Shown: in pieces, positions 55,412 to 64,000 of the stretch
Position numbering within the stretch: the stretch's first letter is position 1
How the letters are laid out: every line of letters starts with the position of its first letter
Assembly (NCBI RefSeq): GCF_005771425.1
Contig: NZ_VBTZ01000005.1
Span: forward strand, 1-64,000
Origin: Methylocystis sp. B8
GTDB taxonomy: Bacteria > Pseudomonadota > Alphaproteobacteria > Rhizobiales > Beijerinckiaceae
Direction: 5' to 3'
Length of the DNA: 64,000 nt
Notes under the pieces: generated by a model
The model's input: the letters and a program-made list of their open reading frames with translations, nothing else
Told to the model about the DNA's origin: nothing
The model's database searches: none
Position numbers and translations under genes: made by a program

Positions 55412-55888
55412 TTAATATTTATTCCCGTCCTGGCCTTTCCAGCCGCCGCCCTCCTGGTCGAAGCGGGTTTCGTCCTTGAACTCGATGACTTTGCCCGGCT
55501 CGATATATTGCTTGTCCTTGATCATCTGGTTCTGGATCGTCGTCGAATAGAAGCTCGTATTGTCCGAGCAGCCGGGCTTCGTCCCGCCCCCGGGCTTGCA
55601 TTCAAGATTGGCGCCGTTCGGGAAGCGCACGTTGGCGGTGTAATAGAACTCATAGCCGGCGTGGCCGGCCCCTTCGACGTCGAGCGGCCAGAAGCGCGTG
55701 ATCTCGAATTTTTCGATCACCGCGTCCTTGTCGAATTTCTTCTTGACGAGATTTTCGAAAACCTTCTTCGCGTCCTCGGGCTTGGGCTCGCAATTGACGA
55801 GGCAGAAGGCTTTGGCGGGCGTGGCGGCGGCGAGAGCGCCGATCAGGCCAAGCGCCATGATTTGCCCGATAGTTTTGTAGCTCTTCAT
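55412..55888 (-). CDS. Exported hypothetical protein with Cys pairs
   Basis: From the ATG at 55888 the 158-aa protein has a signal peptide (MALGLIGALAAATPAKA) followed by FCLVNCEPKPEDAKK and later ECKPGGGTKPGC. The four Cys could form disulfides or bind metal. No family recognised. Confidence 0.65.
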   Translation of the reverse strand: MKSYKTIGQIMALGLIGALAAATPAKAFCLVNCEPKPEDAKKVFENLVKKKFDKDAVIEKFEITRFWPLDVEGAGHAGYEFYYTANVRFPNGANLECKPGGGTKPGCSDNTSFYSTTIQNQMIKDKQYIEPGKVIEFKDETRFDQEGGGWKGQDGNKY

Positions 55889-56134
55889 CTTTGCGTCTCC
55901 CAACTGCGCAGCGCTGCGCAACGCTTCCCGCGGACGTCGCTCGTTGATTGGCGCGTCGCGCGCGAAGCCCCCTTGCGTTTGACATTTTTCAAGCTGCACG
56001 GCTTCACGGACGCTCGCAAGGGCGGCGCGTCGCGCGAATTGTCGCACGACGAAACAAACATTGGCGCGGTTGCATCGCCCGGCGCCGCGATCTAATGACG
56101 GCGCAAGTTTCAAACGCCGCCGAAGAGGTTATTC

Positions 56135-57244
56135 ATGGCCGCTTACAAGCTCCTGCTCCTGCCTGGCGACGGCATCGGTCCGGAAATTTCCGCCGAAGCC
56201 GAGAAGGTTCTCGCCCTTTTGAACGAGGCGGGCGTCGCCAGCTTCGAAGTCGAGCGGGGGCTGGTCGGCGGCGCGGCCTATGACGCGCATAAGGTCGCAA
56301 TCAGCGAAGCGGATATGAAGCGCGCGCATGAGGCGGACGCCGTGCTGCTCGCCGCCGTCGGCGGGCCGAAATGGGACGGCGTGCCTTACGACCTGCGTCC
56401 TGAATCCGGCCTCCTGCGCTTGCGCAAGGATCTGGGCCTTTTCGCCAATCTGCGCCCCGCGATCTGCTATCCGGCGCTCGCCGACGCCTCCTCCTTGAAG
56501 CGCGAGGTCGTCGACGGCCTCGACATCATGATCGTGCGCGAATTGACGGGCGGCGTCTATTTCGGCGAGCCGAAGGAAATCATCGATCTCGGCAACGGCC
56601 AGACGCGCGCCGTCGACACCCAGGTTTACGAGACTTACGAGATCGAGCGCATCGGCCGCGTCGCCTTCGAACTCGCGCGCAAACGCAGCAACAAGGTGAC
56701 CTCCTCCGAGAAATCGAATGTGATGAAGTCGGGCTATCTGTGGCGCGAGGTCATCACGGCGCTGCACAAGCGCGAATATTCGGACGTGAAGCTCGAACAT
56801 ATGCTCGCCGACGCGCTCGCCATGCAGCTCGTGCGCTGGCCCAAGCAGTTCGACGTCGTCGTCACCGACAATCTCTTCGGCGACATGCTGTCGGACGAAG
56901 CCGCCATGCTCACCGGCTCGCTCGGCATGTTGCCCTCGGCCTCGCTCGGCGCCGCTAATGAGGCGGGCAAGCGCCACGCCATGTATGAGCCCTGCCACGG
57001 CTCGGCGCCCGACATCGCCGGCAAGGGGATCGCCAATCCGATCGCCATGATCGGCTCGCTCGGCATGGCCCTGCGCTATAGCTTCGATCTGCCGAAAGCG
57101 GCCGACGCCATCGACGCGGCGATCGCCAATGTTCTGGCGAAAGGCCTGCGCACGGCGGACATCAAGGGCGACGCGCCGTCGACCGTCTCAACGAAAGAGA
57201 TGGGCGACGCGATCGTCGGAGAGCTGAAGAAGACGCTCGGGTAA
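56135..57244 (+). CDS. leuB: 3-isopropylmalate dehydrogenase
   Basis: The 369-aa enzyme has the family start [25 protein letters not shown], the catalytic DKxN-type region and the [20 protein letters not shown] cofactor motif. It performs the third step of leucine synthesis. A repeat separates it from the convergent folE. Confidence 0.97.
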   Translation: MAAYKLLLLPGDGIGPEISAEAEKVLALLNEAGVASFEVERGLVGGAAYDAHKVAISEADMKRAHEADAVLLAAVGGPKWDGVPYDLRPESGLLRLRKDLGLFANLRPAICYPALADASSLKREVVDGLDIMIVRELTGGVYFGEPKEIIDLGNGQTRAVDTQVYETYEIERIGRVAFELARKRSNKVTSSEKSNVMKSGYLWREVITALHKREYSDVKLEHMLADALAMQLVRWPKQFDVVVTDNLFGDMLSDEAAMLTGSLGMLPSASLGAANEAGKRHAMYEPCHGSAPDIAGKGIANPIAMIGSLGMALRYSFDLPKAADAIDAAIANVLAKGLRTADIKGDAPSTVSTKEMGDAIVGELKKTLG

Positions 57245-57255
57245 CGACGCCTTGC

Positions 57256-57337
57256 CGTCATTGCGAGGAGCGTAGCGACGAAGCAATCCAGTGGCCGCGC
57301 CCCCAGCCTGGATTGCTTCGCTCTGCTCGCAATGACG
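57256..57337. repeat. Second copy of the Rhizobiales-type palindromic repeat
   Basis: It begins CGTCATTGCGAGGAGCGTAG and ends with the complementary CGCAATGACG, closely matching the copy at 2351-2433. It lies between convergent leuB and folE, 12 bases after the leuB stop. Confidence 0.85.
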
Positions 57338-57389
57338 GCTGTGAAGAGGCTTGCGACCGGGCGAGCCTGAGAGGCTCCTGTTCCAACGC

Positions 57390-57962
57390 TTACTTCCCGT
57401 GCACCATGCCGAGAAATTCCTCGCGGGTGCGCGGGTCGTCGCGGATGACGCCGAGCAAGCGGCTGGTCGTCAATAGCGAACCCGTGGTGTTGACCCCGCG
57501 TAGCGTCATGCAGCTGTGCTCCGCCTCGATGACGACGCCGACGCCCGCAGGCTCCAGAATGTCCTGGATGGCTTCAGCGATCTCGGCGGTCAACTTCTCC
57601 TGAATCTGCAGCCGGCGCGCAAAGCCATGGACGACGCGTGCGAGCTTTGAGATGCCGACCACGCGCTTGTTCGGCAGATAGCCGACATGGGCGCGTCCCG
57701 TCACGGGCAGCAGATGATGCTCGCAAAAGCTGACGACGCGGATGTCCTTTAAGACCACGAGTTCGTCATAGCCGCCGACCTCGTCGAAGGTGCGCTTGAG
57801 ATAGTCGCGCGGATCGACTTCATAGCCTGAGAATAGCTCGCGGTAGGAACGCGCCACCCGCTCCGGCGTGTCGATCAGCCCTTCGCGATGGGGGTCGTCT
57901 CCCGCCCATTCAATGAGAACCCGCACGGCCGCTTCCGCGTCAGCTTGGGTGGGTTTGGCCAT
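57390..57962 (-). CDS. folE: GTP cyclohydrolase I
   Basis: The 190-aa enzyme has the [18 protein letters not shown] motif (zinc Cys/His), and the [13 protein letters not shown]-terminal part. It makes dihydroneopterin triphosphate for folate; H4MPT-linked growth also needs pterin precursors. Confidence 0.97.
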   Translation of the reverse strand: MAKPTQADAEAAVRVLIEWAGDDPHREGLIDTPERVARSYRELFSGYEVDPRDYLKRTFDEVGGYDELVVLKDIRVVSFCEHHLLPVTGRAHVGYLPNKRVVGISKLARVVHGFARRLQIQEKLTAEIAEAIQDILEPAGVGVVIEAEHSCMTLRGVNTTGSLLTTSRLLGVIRDDPRTREEFLGMVHGK

Positions 57963-58064
57963 GCCTTCAGCTCTCCAAGGTCATCGAGCGAGTTGCGCCG
58001 CCCAATCGTCTGGATAAAGTCACAGGCTAAGCCATTTGGCAAAGGCCACTATCGCGCCATTCGC

Positions 58065-58102
58065 CAAAAGAAAACGCCGACGCGAAAGGCGCCGGCGTTT
58101 TT
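58065..58102 (-). terminator. Terminator after the Pro/Ala-rich protein
   Basis: An imperfect 10-bp hairpin (ACGCCG / CGGCGT outer pairs, one mismatch, GAAAG loop) is flanked by A and T runs on both sides, so it could work in either direction. Minus strand: T-rich tail after the stem. Confidence 0.72.
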
Positions 58103-58121
58103 CATAGCTTTATTGATCGGA

Positions 58122-59219
58122 TTAGCGGACGAAGCCGCCGATCGCCGATCCGACCGCGTTCACCGACTTCTTGACGAAGCCGAGCGGCCCATCGCTTGCG
58201 GGCGCCGGAGGCGGAGGCGGCGCTACCGGCTCCGGCGACGCGACGGCGACTGGCTCTGCTGGAGCAGGCTTCGAACGGCTCGCGATCGGCTTCGCGGGCT
58301 TCTTCGGCTTGGCGACTTTAGCGCGCGGCGCTGGCTTTGGCGCCTCAACCGGCTCAGCGACGGCGGTCGGCGGCTCTGAAACCGGCGCGGCGGGCGCAGC
58401 CGCATGCCGAGACGCCGGAGCGGGCTTGGCGGGCGCGTCGGTTTGCGGCGGCTCGATCGCCTTCGCCGGAGCGGCCGCCACCGGCGGCGGCGCCGACTCA
58501 ATTTGCGCGGGCGTCGAGGCTGACGCGGCCGGAGCCGTCGGCAAGGGCGCGAGTTGCGGCGCAGCGGCGGCGCCGGCGGGAACCGGGATGGAAGCGCCGA
58601 GCGGCGCCACGGCCGGAGCAGTCGCGGTCGGCCGCGGCGCGTCGGCCGGCGCGGCCTGGACTTGAGCTTCTGGCGTCGGCGTGGAGTCGATAGCTGCGGC
58701 CGCCGCAGACTCAGCCGCCGGCTCGGCGAGCGCCGGCGCTTTCGCGCGCTCCTCTAACGCAGGAACTTTGACGGCATCCTCCACCGGCGTGGCGTCTTGC
58801 GATTGCGTCGCCGCCGCGTCGAGAACCTCCGGAGCGGCTAGAGGCGGCGCGGTGGCGAGCGCCGGATCCTCACTAGGACCGACGCCGCCCCAAGGGCCCA
58901 AAACCCATGTCAGGGCGGCGAGGCCGGTGATGACGATGGCGGCCGCGGCGAAAAACAAGGCGCGACGGCCACCCTCGCGCGCGTCCTCCGGCTCGCTCAA
59001 AAACTCTTCCTCGGTTGCGTGGAGCGCGCTCCAGGATTCCTCCGCGCGCGGCGCCTGGGGAGAGGGCCCCTCATTGACCGCAGCTGTCTTGGGCGCGCGC
59101 TCCAGCCCTTTAACCGGCGGCGCCGCTGACGCGGTCGTCGGGTTGAGATCGCGACGCAACAACTCTTTAAACTCGGCAAATTCAGCCATCAGCTCCTTAT
59201 CGTCGCCGATATCCACCAT
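58122..59219 (-). CDS. Single-pass membrane protein with Pro/Ala-rich periplasmic part
   Basis: The 365-aa protein has a soluble N-terminus (FAEFKELLRRDLN), one membrane helix near residues 84-106 (ALFFAAAAIVITGLAALTWV) and a long Pro/Ala/Glu-rich region of about 230 residues, ending in GPLGFVKKSVNAVGSAIGGF. No enzyme domain is visible. It may span the periplasm, as TonB-like linkers do, but has no clear TonB C-terminus. Confidence 0.65.
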   Translation of the reverse strand: MVDIGDDKELMAEFAEFKELLRRDLNPTTASAAPPVKGLERAPKTAAVNEGPSPQAPRAEESWSALHATEEEFLSEPEDAREGGRRALFFAAAAIVITGLAALTWVLGPWGGVGPSEDPALATAPPLAAPEVLDAAATQSQDATPVEDAVKVPALEERAKAPALAEPAAESAAAAAIDSTPTPEAQVQAAPADAPRPTATAPAVAPLGASIPVPAGAAAAPQLAPLPTAPAASASTPAQIESAPPPVAAAPAKAIEPPQTDAPAKPAPASRHAAAPAAPVSEPPTAVAEPVEAPKPAPRAKVAKPKKPAKPIASRSKPAPAEPVAVASPEPVAPPPPPAPASDGPLGFVKKSVNAVGSAIGGFVR

Positions 59220-59537
59220 GCCTGAACCCTTTCATTGGCCGCGCGCCAGGAACTCCCTGACGAGTCGCGCGCAGTCACACCATTCGCAGGCAGCAAAGCG
59301 TTAAAATGTGGCTGTACTGGGCCGGGAGGCTTTGCTGACGAGAAATCAACTTATGTTCAATGAGTTACTGGCGACAGCGCGCCGCGTTACGGATCGTCTG
59401 GACGCGGATGCGGCGTAAACTCGCACCCTTGCTGGAAGGAATCCAAGTTAACGAAATTGACCTTTGAGCCCTGAAATTTCTAAAATTTTTGCGCGCGCGA
59501 TAGACGCGATTTTTTCTTCCGTCGGGGCCTGCTTCGA
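59220..59537. other. Intergenic region, promoter of the di-heme peroxidase
   Basis: The 318 bases between divergent genes hold no convincing gene. The part near 59480-59520 is A/T-rich and probably includes the promoter of the peroxidase. Confidence 0.45.
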
Positions 59538-60818
59538 GTGACCCTTTCCTGCTTTCGCAAGGCGCGCCGAGCGACGCTTTGCGCACTCTTCGCATGGCTC
59601 GGCTTCGCGCTCTGCGCACAGGCGGCGCCATCTGGCGGGCGCGCGCCAGATGAGCGTGATCTCACGCCGCTGGAGACGCTGGGAAAGCGCGTCTTTGAAG
59701 ACACGAATCTATCGCGTCCGGCGGGCGTCTCCTGCGCGTCCTGCCATGATGCGGCGAAAGCCTTTCAAGGCAATAACGGCTCTGCTGTCCCCGCCGTGGC
59801 GCGAGGTTCGCTGCCGACGTCCTTGGGCAAACGCAACACGCCCTCGATCATGTACGCGTCGTTCGCGCCGCCCTTCGGCTTCATCGACGACAAGGACGAA
59901 GAGACCGGCGAGATCGAGAAGATTCCGGCTGGCGGACAGTTCCTGGATGGCCGCGCACGCGATCTCCTTGCGCAGGTCGAGGGCCCGATGCTCGATCCGC
60001 TCGAAATGAATGCGCCCTCGAAACGCTTCATCGTCGAGGCGGTGCGCGACGGCTCATACGCCGACCTTGTCCGCCAGGTTTACGGCGAAAAAGTTTTCGC
60101 CGATCTCGACGCAGCTTTTGAAAAGCTCGCGCAAGCGGTCGTCGCCTTCGAGGCGAGCGCGCGCTTCCATCCCTTCGCCTCCAAATTCGACGATTATCTG
60201 CGCGGCGAAGCGCAGTTGACGGCGCTGGAGAAGAAAGGCTTCGAACTCTTCAAGGATCCAAAGAAGGGCAATTGCCTCGCCTGCCACGCCGGCAAGGAGG
60301 ATTCGCGAAACCCCGAGGATTGGCTTTTCACCGATTTCACCTATGACGCGCTCGGCGGGCCGAAGAATATAGCGATCCCGAGCACGGCGAAGCCTGACTC
60401 GTCTCCTGATCTCGGTCTCTGCGCTCGGAAGGGGCTCGCAGAAGTCGCTCCCCCAGGTTTCAAGGTCGAAAGCGTCTGCGGCGCCTTCAAGGTGCCGACG
60501 TTGCGCAATATTGCCGTCACCGAGCCCTACCTGCACAATGGCGTTTTCGACAAGCTGCGCGACGTCGTCGCCTTTTATGCGACGCGCGACACTGATCCCG
60601 GCCACTGGTATCCGAAAGACCGGCGCGGCAAGCCCGAGAAATTCAACGACCTGCCCGCCGCCGCGCACGAAAATGTGAACGTCAAGGAAGTTCCGTACGA
60701 TCGCAAGCCCGGCCAAAAGCCGCGGTTGTCCGAACAGGACATCGACGCCATCGTCGCCTTCCTCAAAACATTGACCGATCGAGAAAAGAAACAGGACAGC
60801 GAGTCGCGGTTGCGTTGA
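59538..60818 (+). CDS. Di-heme cytochrome c peroxidase/MauG-family protein
   Basis: The 426-aa exported protein has heme motifs CASCH near residue 66 and CLACH near 249, a VPTLRNIAVTEPYLHNG motif and the C-terminal EQDIDAIVAFLKTL. It reduces peroxide or modifies a partner, like MbnH and MauG. It is the second CCP/MauG-type protein in the window besides MbnH, and has no MbnP-like neighbour. Confidence 0.88.
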   Translation: MTLSCFRKARRATLCALFAWLGFALCAQAAPSGGRAPDERDLTPLETLGKRVFEDTNLSRPAGVSCASCHDAAKAFQGNNGSAVPAVARGSLPTSLGKRNTPSIMYASFAPPFGFIDDKDEETGEIEKIPAGGQFLDGRARDLLAQVEGPMLDPLEMNAPSKRFIVEAVRDGSYADLVRQVYGEKVFADLDAAFEKLAQAVVAFEASARFHPFASKFDDYLRGEAQLTALEKKGFELFKDPKKGNCLACHAGKEDSRNPEDWLFTDFTYDALGGPKNIAIPSTAKPDSSPDLGLCARKGLAEVAPPGFKVESVCGAFKVPTLRNIAVTEPYLHNGVFDKLRDVVAFYATRDTDPGHWYPKDRRGKPEKFNDLPAAAHENVNVKEVPYDRKPGQKPRLSEQDIDAIVAFLKTLTDREKKQDSESRLR

Positions 60819-60915
60819 CGCTCTTGCATGCGACCGCCGCCAGGGCGACGCCAAGGGCGGAACGAAACACGCCAAGCAAGCTCTAGCGAAACTCGACCAC
60901 GCCCCGCACTAATAT

Positions 60916-61749
60916 TCACGCGCGCTCCGACGCCGGCGTCGAGTCGAACTCACATACAAGACCGTAACGTGCGAGCGTTGCGGCGAGTGGCGCCGAAGGA
61001 CAGGCGCCGCTCGTGAAGATGGCGACGCGGGAGGCCGGCGCGCCTCCCGCAGCATCAACGCCGAAGCGCTCGTCAAGCAAGTGATCCGCGCGCCGCGCGA
61101 TCGCCGGCGCTGGGTCGATCCACTCCACCGGCCACGCCGCAAGGCGTTTGAACTCGTCGACAAGCAGCGGGTAATGCGTGCAGGCGAGGACGACCGCGTC
61201 AGTGCGCCTGCCGCCTTCTTCTTTGAAGCAGGGCGCAATTTCGGCGACGATGTCGGCGTCGCTCACCCTTTCGCCATGCATGTAGCTTTCGGCGAAACCC
61301 GCCAGACGCTTGGACCCGACAAGCGTCACAGAGCAATGAGCCGCAAATTGCGCAATGAGATTCTGCGTATAGTCGCGCGCCACCGTGCCCGGCGTGCCGA
61401 GCACCGAGATCATCTTTGACCTTGTGCGCTCAGCCGCCGGCTTGATCGCCGGCACCGTTCCAACAAAGGGCAAGGTCGGCCAATGCACACGCAGATAGGG
61501 CAGAACGATCGTCGAGGCGGTATTGCAAGCGATCACGATCATATCCGGCGCATGATCGGCGATCAGCTCCTCCATGAGCTTCATTACGCGCTCTATGAGC
61601 TCCGGCTCTTTCCAGGAGCCGTAGGGGAAGCCTGCATCATCGGCGCAATAAAGATATTCCGCATGCGGCCGCAGCTTGACGATCTCGGCAAAGACCGTGA
61701 GGCCGCCGAGGCCGGAGTCGAAGATGAGGACTTTGGGCCGATGGGTCAT
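60916..61749 (-). CDS. murI: Glutamate racemase
   Basis: The 277-aa enzyme has FDSGLGGLTVF, the first catalytic Cys in ACNTAS and the second in ACTHYP. It makes D-glutamate for peptidoglycan. The ATG at 61749 is preferred over one eight codons upstream. Confidence 0.95.
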   Translation of the reverse strand: MTHRPKVLIFDSGLGGLTVFAEIVKLRPHAEYLYCADDAGFPYGSWKEPELIERVMKLMEELIADHAPDMIVIACNTASTIVLPYLRVHWPTLPFVGTVPAIKPAAERTRSKMISVLGTPGTVARDYTQNLIAQFAAHCSVTLVGSKRLAGFAESYMHGERVSDADIVAEIAPCFKEEGGRRTDAVVLACTHYPLLVDEFKRLAAWPVEWIDPAPAIARRADHLLDERFGVDAAGGAPASRVAIFTSGACPSAPLAATLARYGLVCEFDSTPASERA

Positions 61750-61853
61750 GCTGCGCGAACCTTCGGAACCCATAGCACAGGCTTACTAAGGAAGATTACC
61801 GCATTTTTGGCGCTATACTGACCAATCGTTTCAACCAACCGAAACCAAGCGCC

Positions 61854-62099
61854 ATGCGAGTAGTGCAAGCCTCCGATGTAAAGGCCCACCTGGCGGAGCT
61901 TCTGACGGACGTCGAACGCGGCGAAACGATCATCATTACCCGTTATGGGCGACGCATCGCGCGACTGGCGCCAGAAACTGGTCTCAAACAGGCGGAGATC
62001 GATCGCGCGATAGAAGATTTGTCGCGATTTCGCGAAAACGTGAAAAAGGCGCCCTTGGCCGAGCTTGTTGGCGGGCTCCGTGATGGCCGCAAATATTGA
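61854..62099 (+). CDS. Phd/YefM-family antitoxin
   Basis: The 81-aa protein begins MRVVQASDVKAHLAELLTDV and has the ITRYGRRIARLAP turn of Phd/YefM antitoxins. These bind DNA and a toxin, usually VapC or Doc type. The following frame begins like a VapC but is broken, so this may be an orphan. Confidence 0.85.
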   Translation: MRVVQASDVKAHLAELLTDVERGETIIITRYGRRIARLAPETGLKQAEIDRAIEDLSRFRENVKKAPLAELVGGLRDGRKY

Positions 62100-62178
62100 C
62101 CGCTTCGTCATCGACGGGTCGATCTTGCGGGTTCCGAGCGTGCCGAGGCGCGTGCGTCCCGCGCGGTGGCGGCTGTGT
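62083..62178 (+). pseudogene. Possible VapC toxin remnant
   Basis: The frame overlaps the antitoxin end and starts MAANIDRFVIDGSI, the usual start of a PIN-domain VapC (catalytic Asp in VIDGS). It then departs from any PIN pattern, and a possible continuation (SERAEARASRAVAAV) appears in another frame before a stop at 62178. There is no room for a full toxin before truB. Read as a deleted toxin. Confidence 0.48.
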
Positions 62179-62196
62179 AGCGCTTGTCGAATAGGA

Positions 62197-63099
62197 TCAG
62201 AACGGCAGATTGAAGACGCGCGCCGGCGCGAGCGCGCCCTGGACGATCTCGCCGAAGGCGACCGGCACGCCGCCGCAAGCAGCGTAGACGACGCCCTCAT
62301 GCGGCGCGTCGCGGCCACGCAAAATCACCGAGCCGCCGCGCCGCAGCCGCGCCGCAGCATCACGATCGACGATGACGCAAGGCAGTTCGGCCAATCCGGC
62401 CTCGACCGAAAGCAGCGCCTCTCCAGCCATGTTCTGATTTTCGATTTCGTCGAGCGTATAAGCGTCTTCCTCGACAAAGGGCCCAACGCGCGTGCGTCTT
62501 AGCGCCGTGACATGGCCGAAACAGCCGAGAACCCGGCCAAAGTCGCGCGCGAGCGCGCGCACATAGGCGCCCTTGCCGCATTCCATGACCAATGTCGCCT
62601 CGTCGGCAGACGACTCGATCAACGTCAACGAATGGATCCTGACGGCGCGCGGCTTCAATTCGACCTGTTCGCCTTCGCGCGCGATGTCATAGGCGCGTTC
62701 GCCGGCGATCTTGATCGCCGAGAATTGCGGCGGCGTCTGCAAAATCTCGCCGGTAAACTGAGGCAGCAAGGCTTCGATGGCGGCGCGCTCCGGCCGCGCC
62801 GCGCACTCGCGCGTCATGCATCCATCGGAATCGTCCGTATCGGTCTCAATGCCCCAACGCACGGTGAAGCGGTAGGCCTTCTCGCCATCCTGCACGAAAG
62901 GCACGGTCTTGGTCGCTTCGCCGAAAGCGACGGGAAGAATGCCGGAGGCGAGCGGATCGAGCGTCCCCGCATGACCGGCTTTTTGGGCGTTGTAAATGCG
63001 CTTGAGGCGCGACACCGCCTGCGTCGACGTGAGGCCGACAGGCTTATCCAGCGCCACCCAGCCGTCGACGACGGCGCGGCCCGATCTCTTCTTGCTCAT
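62197..63099 (-). CDS. truB: tRNA pseudouridine(55) synthase
   Basis: The 300-aa enzyme has the catalytic Asp motif [15 protein letters not shown] (Asp43 by count) and [10 protein letters not shown]. It modifies U55 in tRNA. Overlaps rbfA by four bases, in the classic infB-rbfA-truB order. Confidence 0.96.
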   Translation of the reverse strand: MSKKRSGRAVVDGWVALDKPVGLTSTQAVSRLKRIYNAQKAGHAGTLDPLASGILPVAFGEATKTVPFVQDGEKAYRFTVRWGIETDTDDSDGCMTRECAARPERAAIEALLPQFTGEILQTPPQFSAIKIAGERAYDIAREGEQVELKPRAVRIHSLTLIESSADEATLVMECGKGAYVRALARDFGRVLGCFGHVTALRRTRVGPFVEEDAYTLDEIENQNMAGEALLSVEAGLAELPCVIVDRDAAARLRRGGSVILRGRDAPHEGVVYAACGGVPVAFGEIVQGALAPARVFNLPF

Positions 63100-63524
63100 T
63101 CCTTGACGCCATCCTCTTCGGCGTTGTCGCCGCCGGCGAGATCGCGCTTCACATGTTCGGAGCCAAGCAGCGCGTCGATCTTCGATACGTTGTCGAATGT
63201 GTCGTCGATACGGAACCTGATCTCGGGCGCGAACTTCAAATTCACCTCATGCGCGATCTCGCCACGCAGAAATCGCTTGTGACGATCGAGCGCGGCGAGC
63301 ACCTCCGGCTCGTCCTGGCCGCCGAGCGGCATGACGTAAATCGTCGCAAGCTTGAGATCGGGGCTCATCTTTACGCGCGAAACCGTCACGACATGATGTT
63401 CGAGCACGGGGTCGCTGATCTCGCCGCGTGAGAGCATCTGCGCCAGAGCGTGACGGACGAGTTCGCCGACGCGCAACATGCGCTGCGACGGCGCGCCGGA
63501 ATGTGAGTGATGGGCTCTGGACAT
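63096..63524 (-). CDS. rbfA: Ribosome-binding factor A
   Basis: The 142-aa protein has the KH-like RbfA fold ([20 protein letters not shown], then [17 protein letters not shown] near the end). It helps 30S assembly. The ATG at 63524 is chosen; the longer upstream frame reads an intergenic repeat. Confidence 0.94.
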   Translation of the reverse strand: MSRAHHSHSGAPSQRMLRVGELVRHALAQMLSRGEISDPVLEHHVVTVSRVKMSPDLKLATIYVMPLGGQDEPEVLAALDRHKRFLRGEIAHEVNLKFAPEIRFRIDDTFDNVSKIDALLGSEHVKRDLAGGDNAEEDGVKE

Positions 63525-63582
63525 ATTCGGACCCGATGATCGCGACGCATGCCGCGCTTGTGGCGCAGCTCGACCGACGTGG

Positions 63583-63605
63583 ATGGCCGGGACAAGCCCG
63601 GCCAT
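63583..63605. repeat. REP-like palindrome between infB and rbfA
   Basis: ATGGCCGGG, five bases, CCCGGCCAT: a perfect palindrome inside a dispersed Rhizobiales repeat whose reverse strand gives the familiar spurious peptide [10 protein letters not shown]. Confidence 0.75.
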
Positions 63606-63631
63606 GACGTTTCGCGGCGCGGCCGCGCCGC

Positions 63632-64000
63632 CTACAGCGTTCGCTTGATTTCCTCGACGCGGTAACACTCGATCACATCGCCGGGACGCATGTCCTGGTA
63701 GTTCTCGAACGCCATGCCGCATTCCTGTCCCGCGGTGACTTCCTTGACCTCGTCCTTGAAGCGCTTGAGCGTCGAGAGCTTGCCTTCATGCACGACGACA
63801 TTGTCGCGGATGAGCCGCACATTGGCGCCGCGCTCGACATTGCCGTCGGTGACGCGGCAGCCCGCGACTTTGCCGACCTTGGAAATGTCGAAGACTTCGA
63901 GGATCGTCGCGTTGCCGAGCAACGTTTCGCGCAACGTCGGCGCGAGCAGGCCGGACATCGCCGCCTTCACGTCATCCACGAGATTGTAGATGATGTTGTA
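63632..64000 (-). CDS. infB: Translation initiation factor IF-2, C-terminal part
   Basis: About 122 codons are visible; the gene runs off the right edge. The fragment ([50 protein letters not shown]) is the final IF-2 domains. It binds initiator tRNA and promotes subunit joining. Its own start is outside the window. Confidence 0.96.
   Translation of the reverse strand, partial: YNIIYNLVDDVKAAMSGLLAPTLRETLLGNATILEVFDISKVGKVAGCRVTDGNVERGANVRLIRDNVVVHEGKLSTLKRFKDEVKEVTAGQECGMAFENYQDMRPGDVIECYRVEEIKRTL

Noticed and set aside
63525-63722. Longer rbfA start
   Set aside because: The extension is the translation of a dispersed repeat ([10 protein letters not shown]), not protein sequence.

Overview
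The window looks like chromosome of a type II methanotroph close to Methylocystis (Alphaproteobacteria, Rhizobiales, GC-rich). The evidence is a lanthanide-type methanol dehydrogenase operon (xoxF-xoxG-xoxJ), two formaldehyde-activating enzyme genes, alphaproteobacterial housekeeping genes, and a complete methanobactin (copper chalkophore) locus. The encoded precursor core, RCASTCAATNG, is the kind known from Methylocystis.

Layout. 1-10 kb is C1 and periplasmic quinoprotein metabolism: fae genes, a HisA-like protein, the xoxFGJ operon ending in a CXXCW rhodanese-like gene, a divergent pair (quinoprotein-relay metallohydrolase and SoxYZ-like carrier), and sulfite dehydrogenase (sorAB). 10-18 kb holds cobaltochelatase cobT/cobS with a zinc-ribbon and a J-domain gene, bolA, and serC-serA behind a possible serC leader. 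18-21 kb holds an L,D-transpeptidase, a DUF971 protein and a peptide-binding protein.

21.3-34.4 kb is the accessory core. On the minus strand, mbnP, mbnH and a TonB receptor overlap by ATGA. Two divergent small Cys/His-rich exported proteins follow. On the plus strand are an ECF sigma factor, mbnA, mbnB, mbnC, mbnM, mbnF, an APS kinase and mbnS. These make the copper-binding peptide (MbnA modified by MbnBC), export it (MbnM), oxidise it (MbnF) and sulfate it (CysC supplies PAPS to MbnS). The TonB receptor with MbnP/MbnH probably handles copper or copper-chelate return. The sigma reading frame has no stop before mbnA and runs in frame through the precursor peptide. A strong hairpin separates mbnA from mbnB.

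34.4-52.7 kb is mixed: moaA, a beta-hydroxyacid dehydrogenase, a porin, class I lysS, a RoxA-like di-heme protein, UdgX, a large PLD-family protein, small envelope proteins and a more AT-rich two-gene cassette (membrane GAF protein plus a 69-aa protein). 52.7-64 kb is mostly housekeeping (pyrG, secG, leuB, folE, murI, truB, rbfA, infB end) with a di-heme peroxidase and an antitoxin whose VapC toxin appears decayed. Rhizobiales-type intergenic repeats occur at several sites. I saw no tRNA, rRNA, CRISPR array or insertion sequence.
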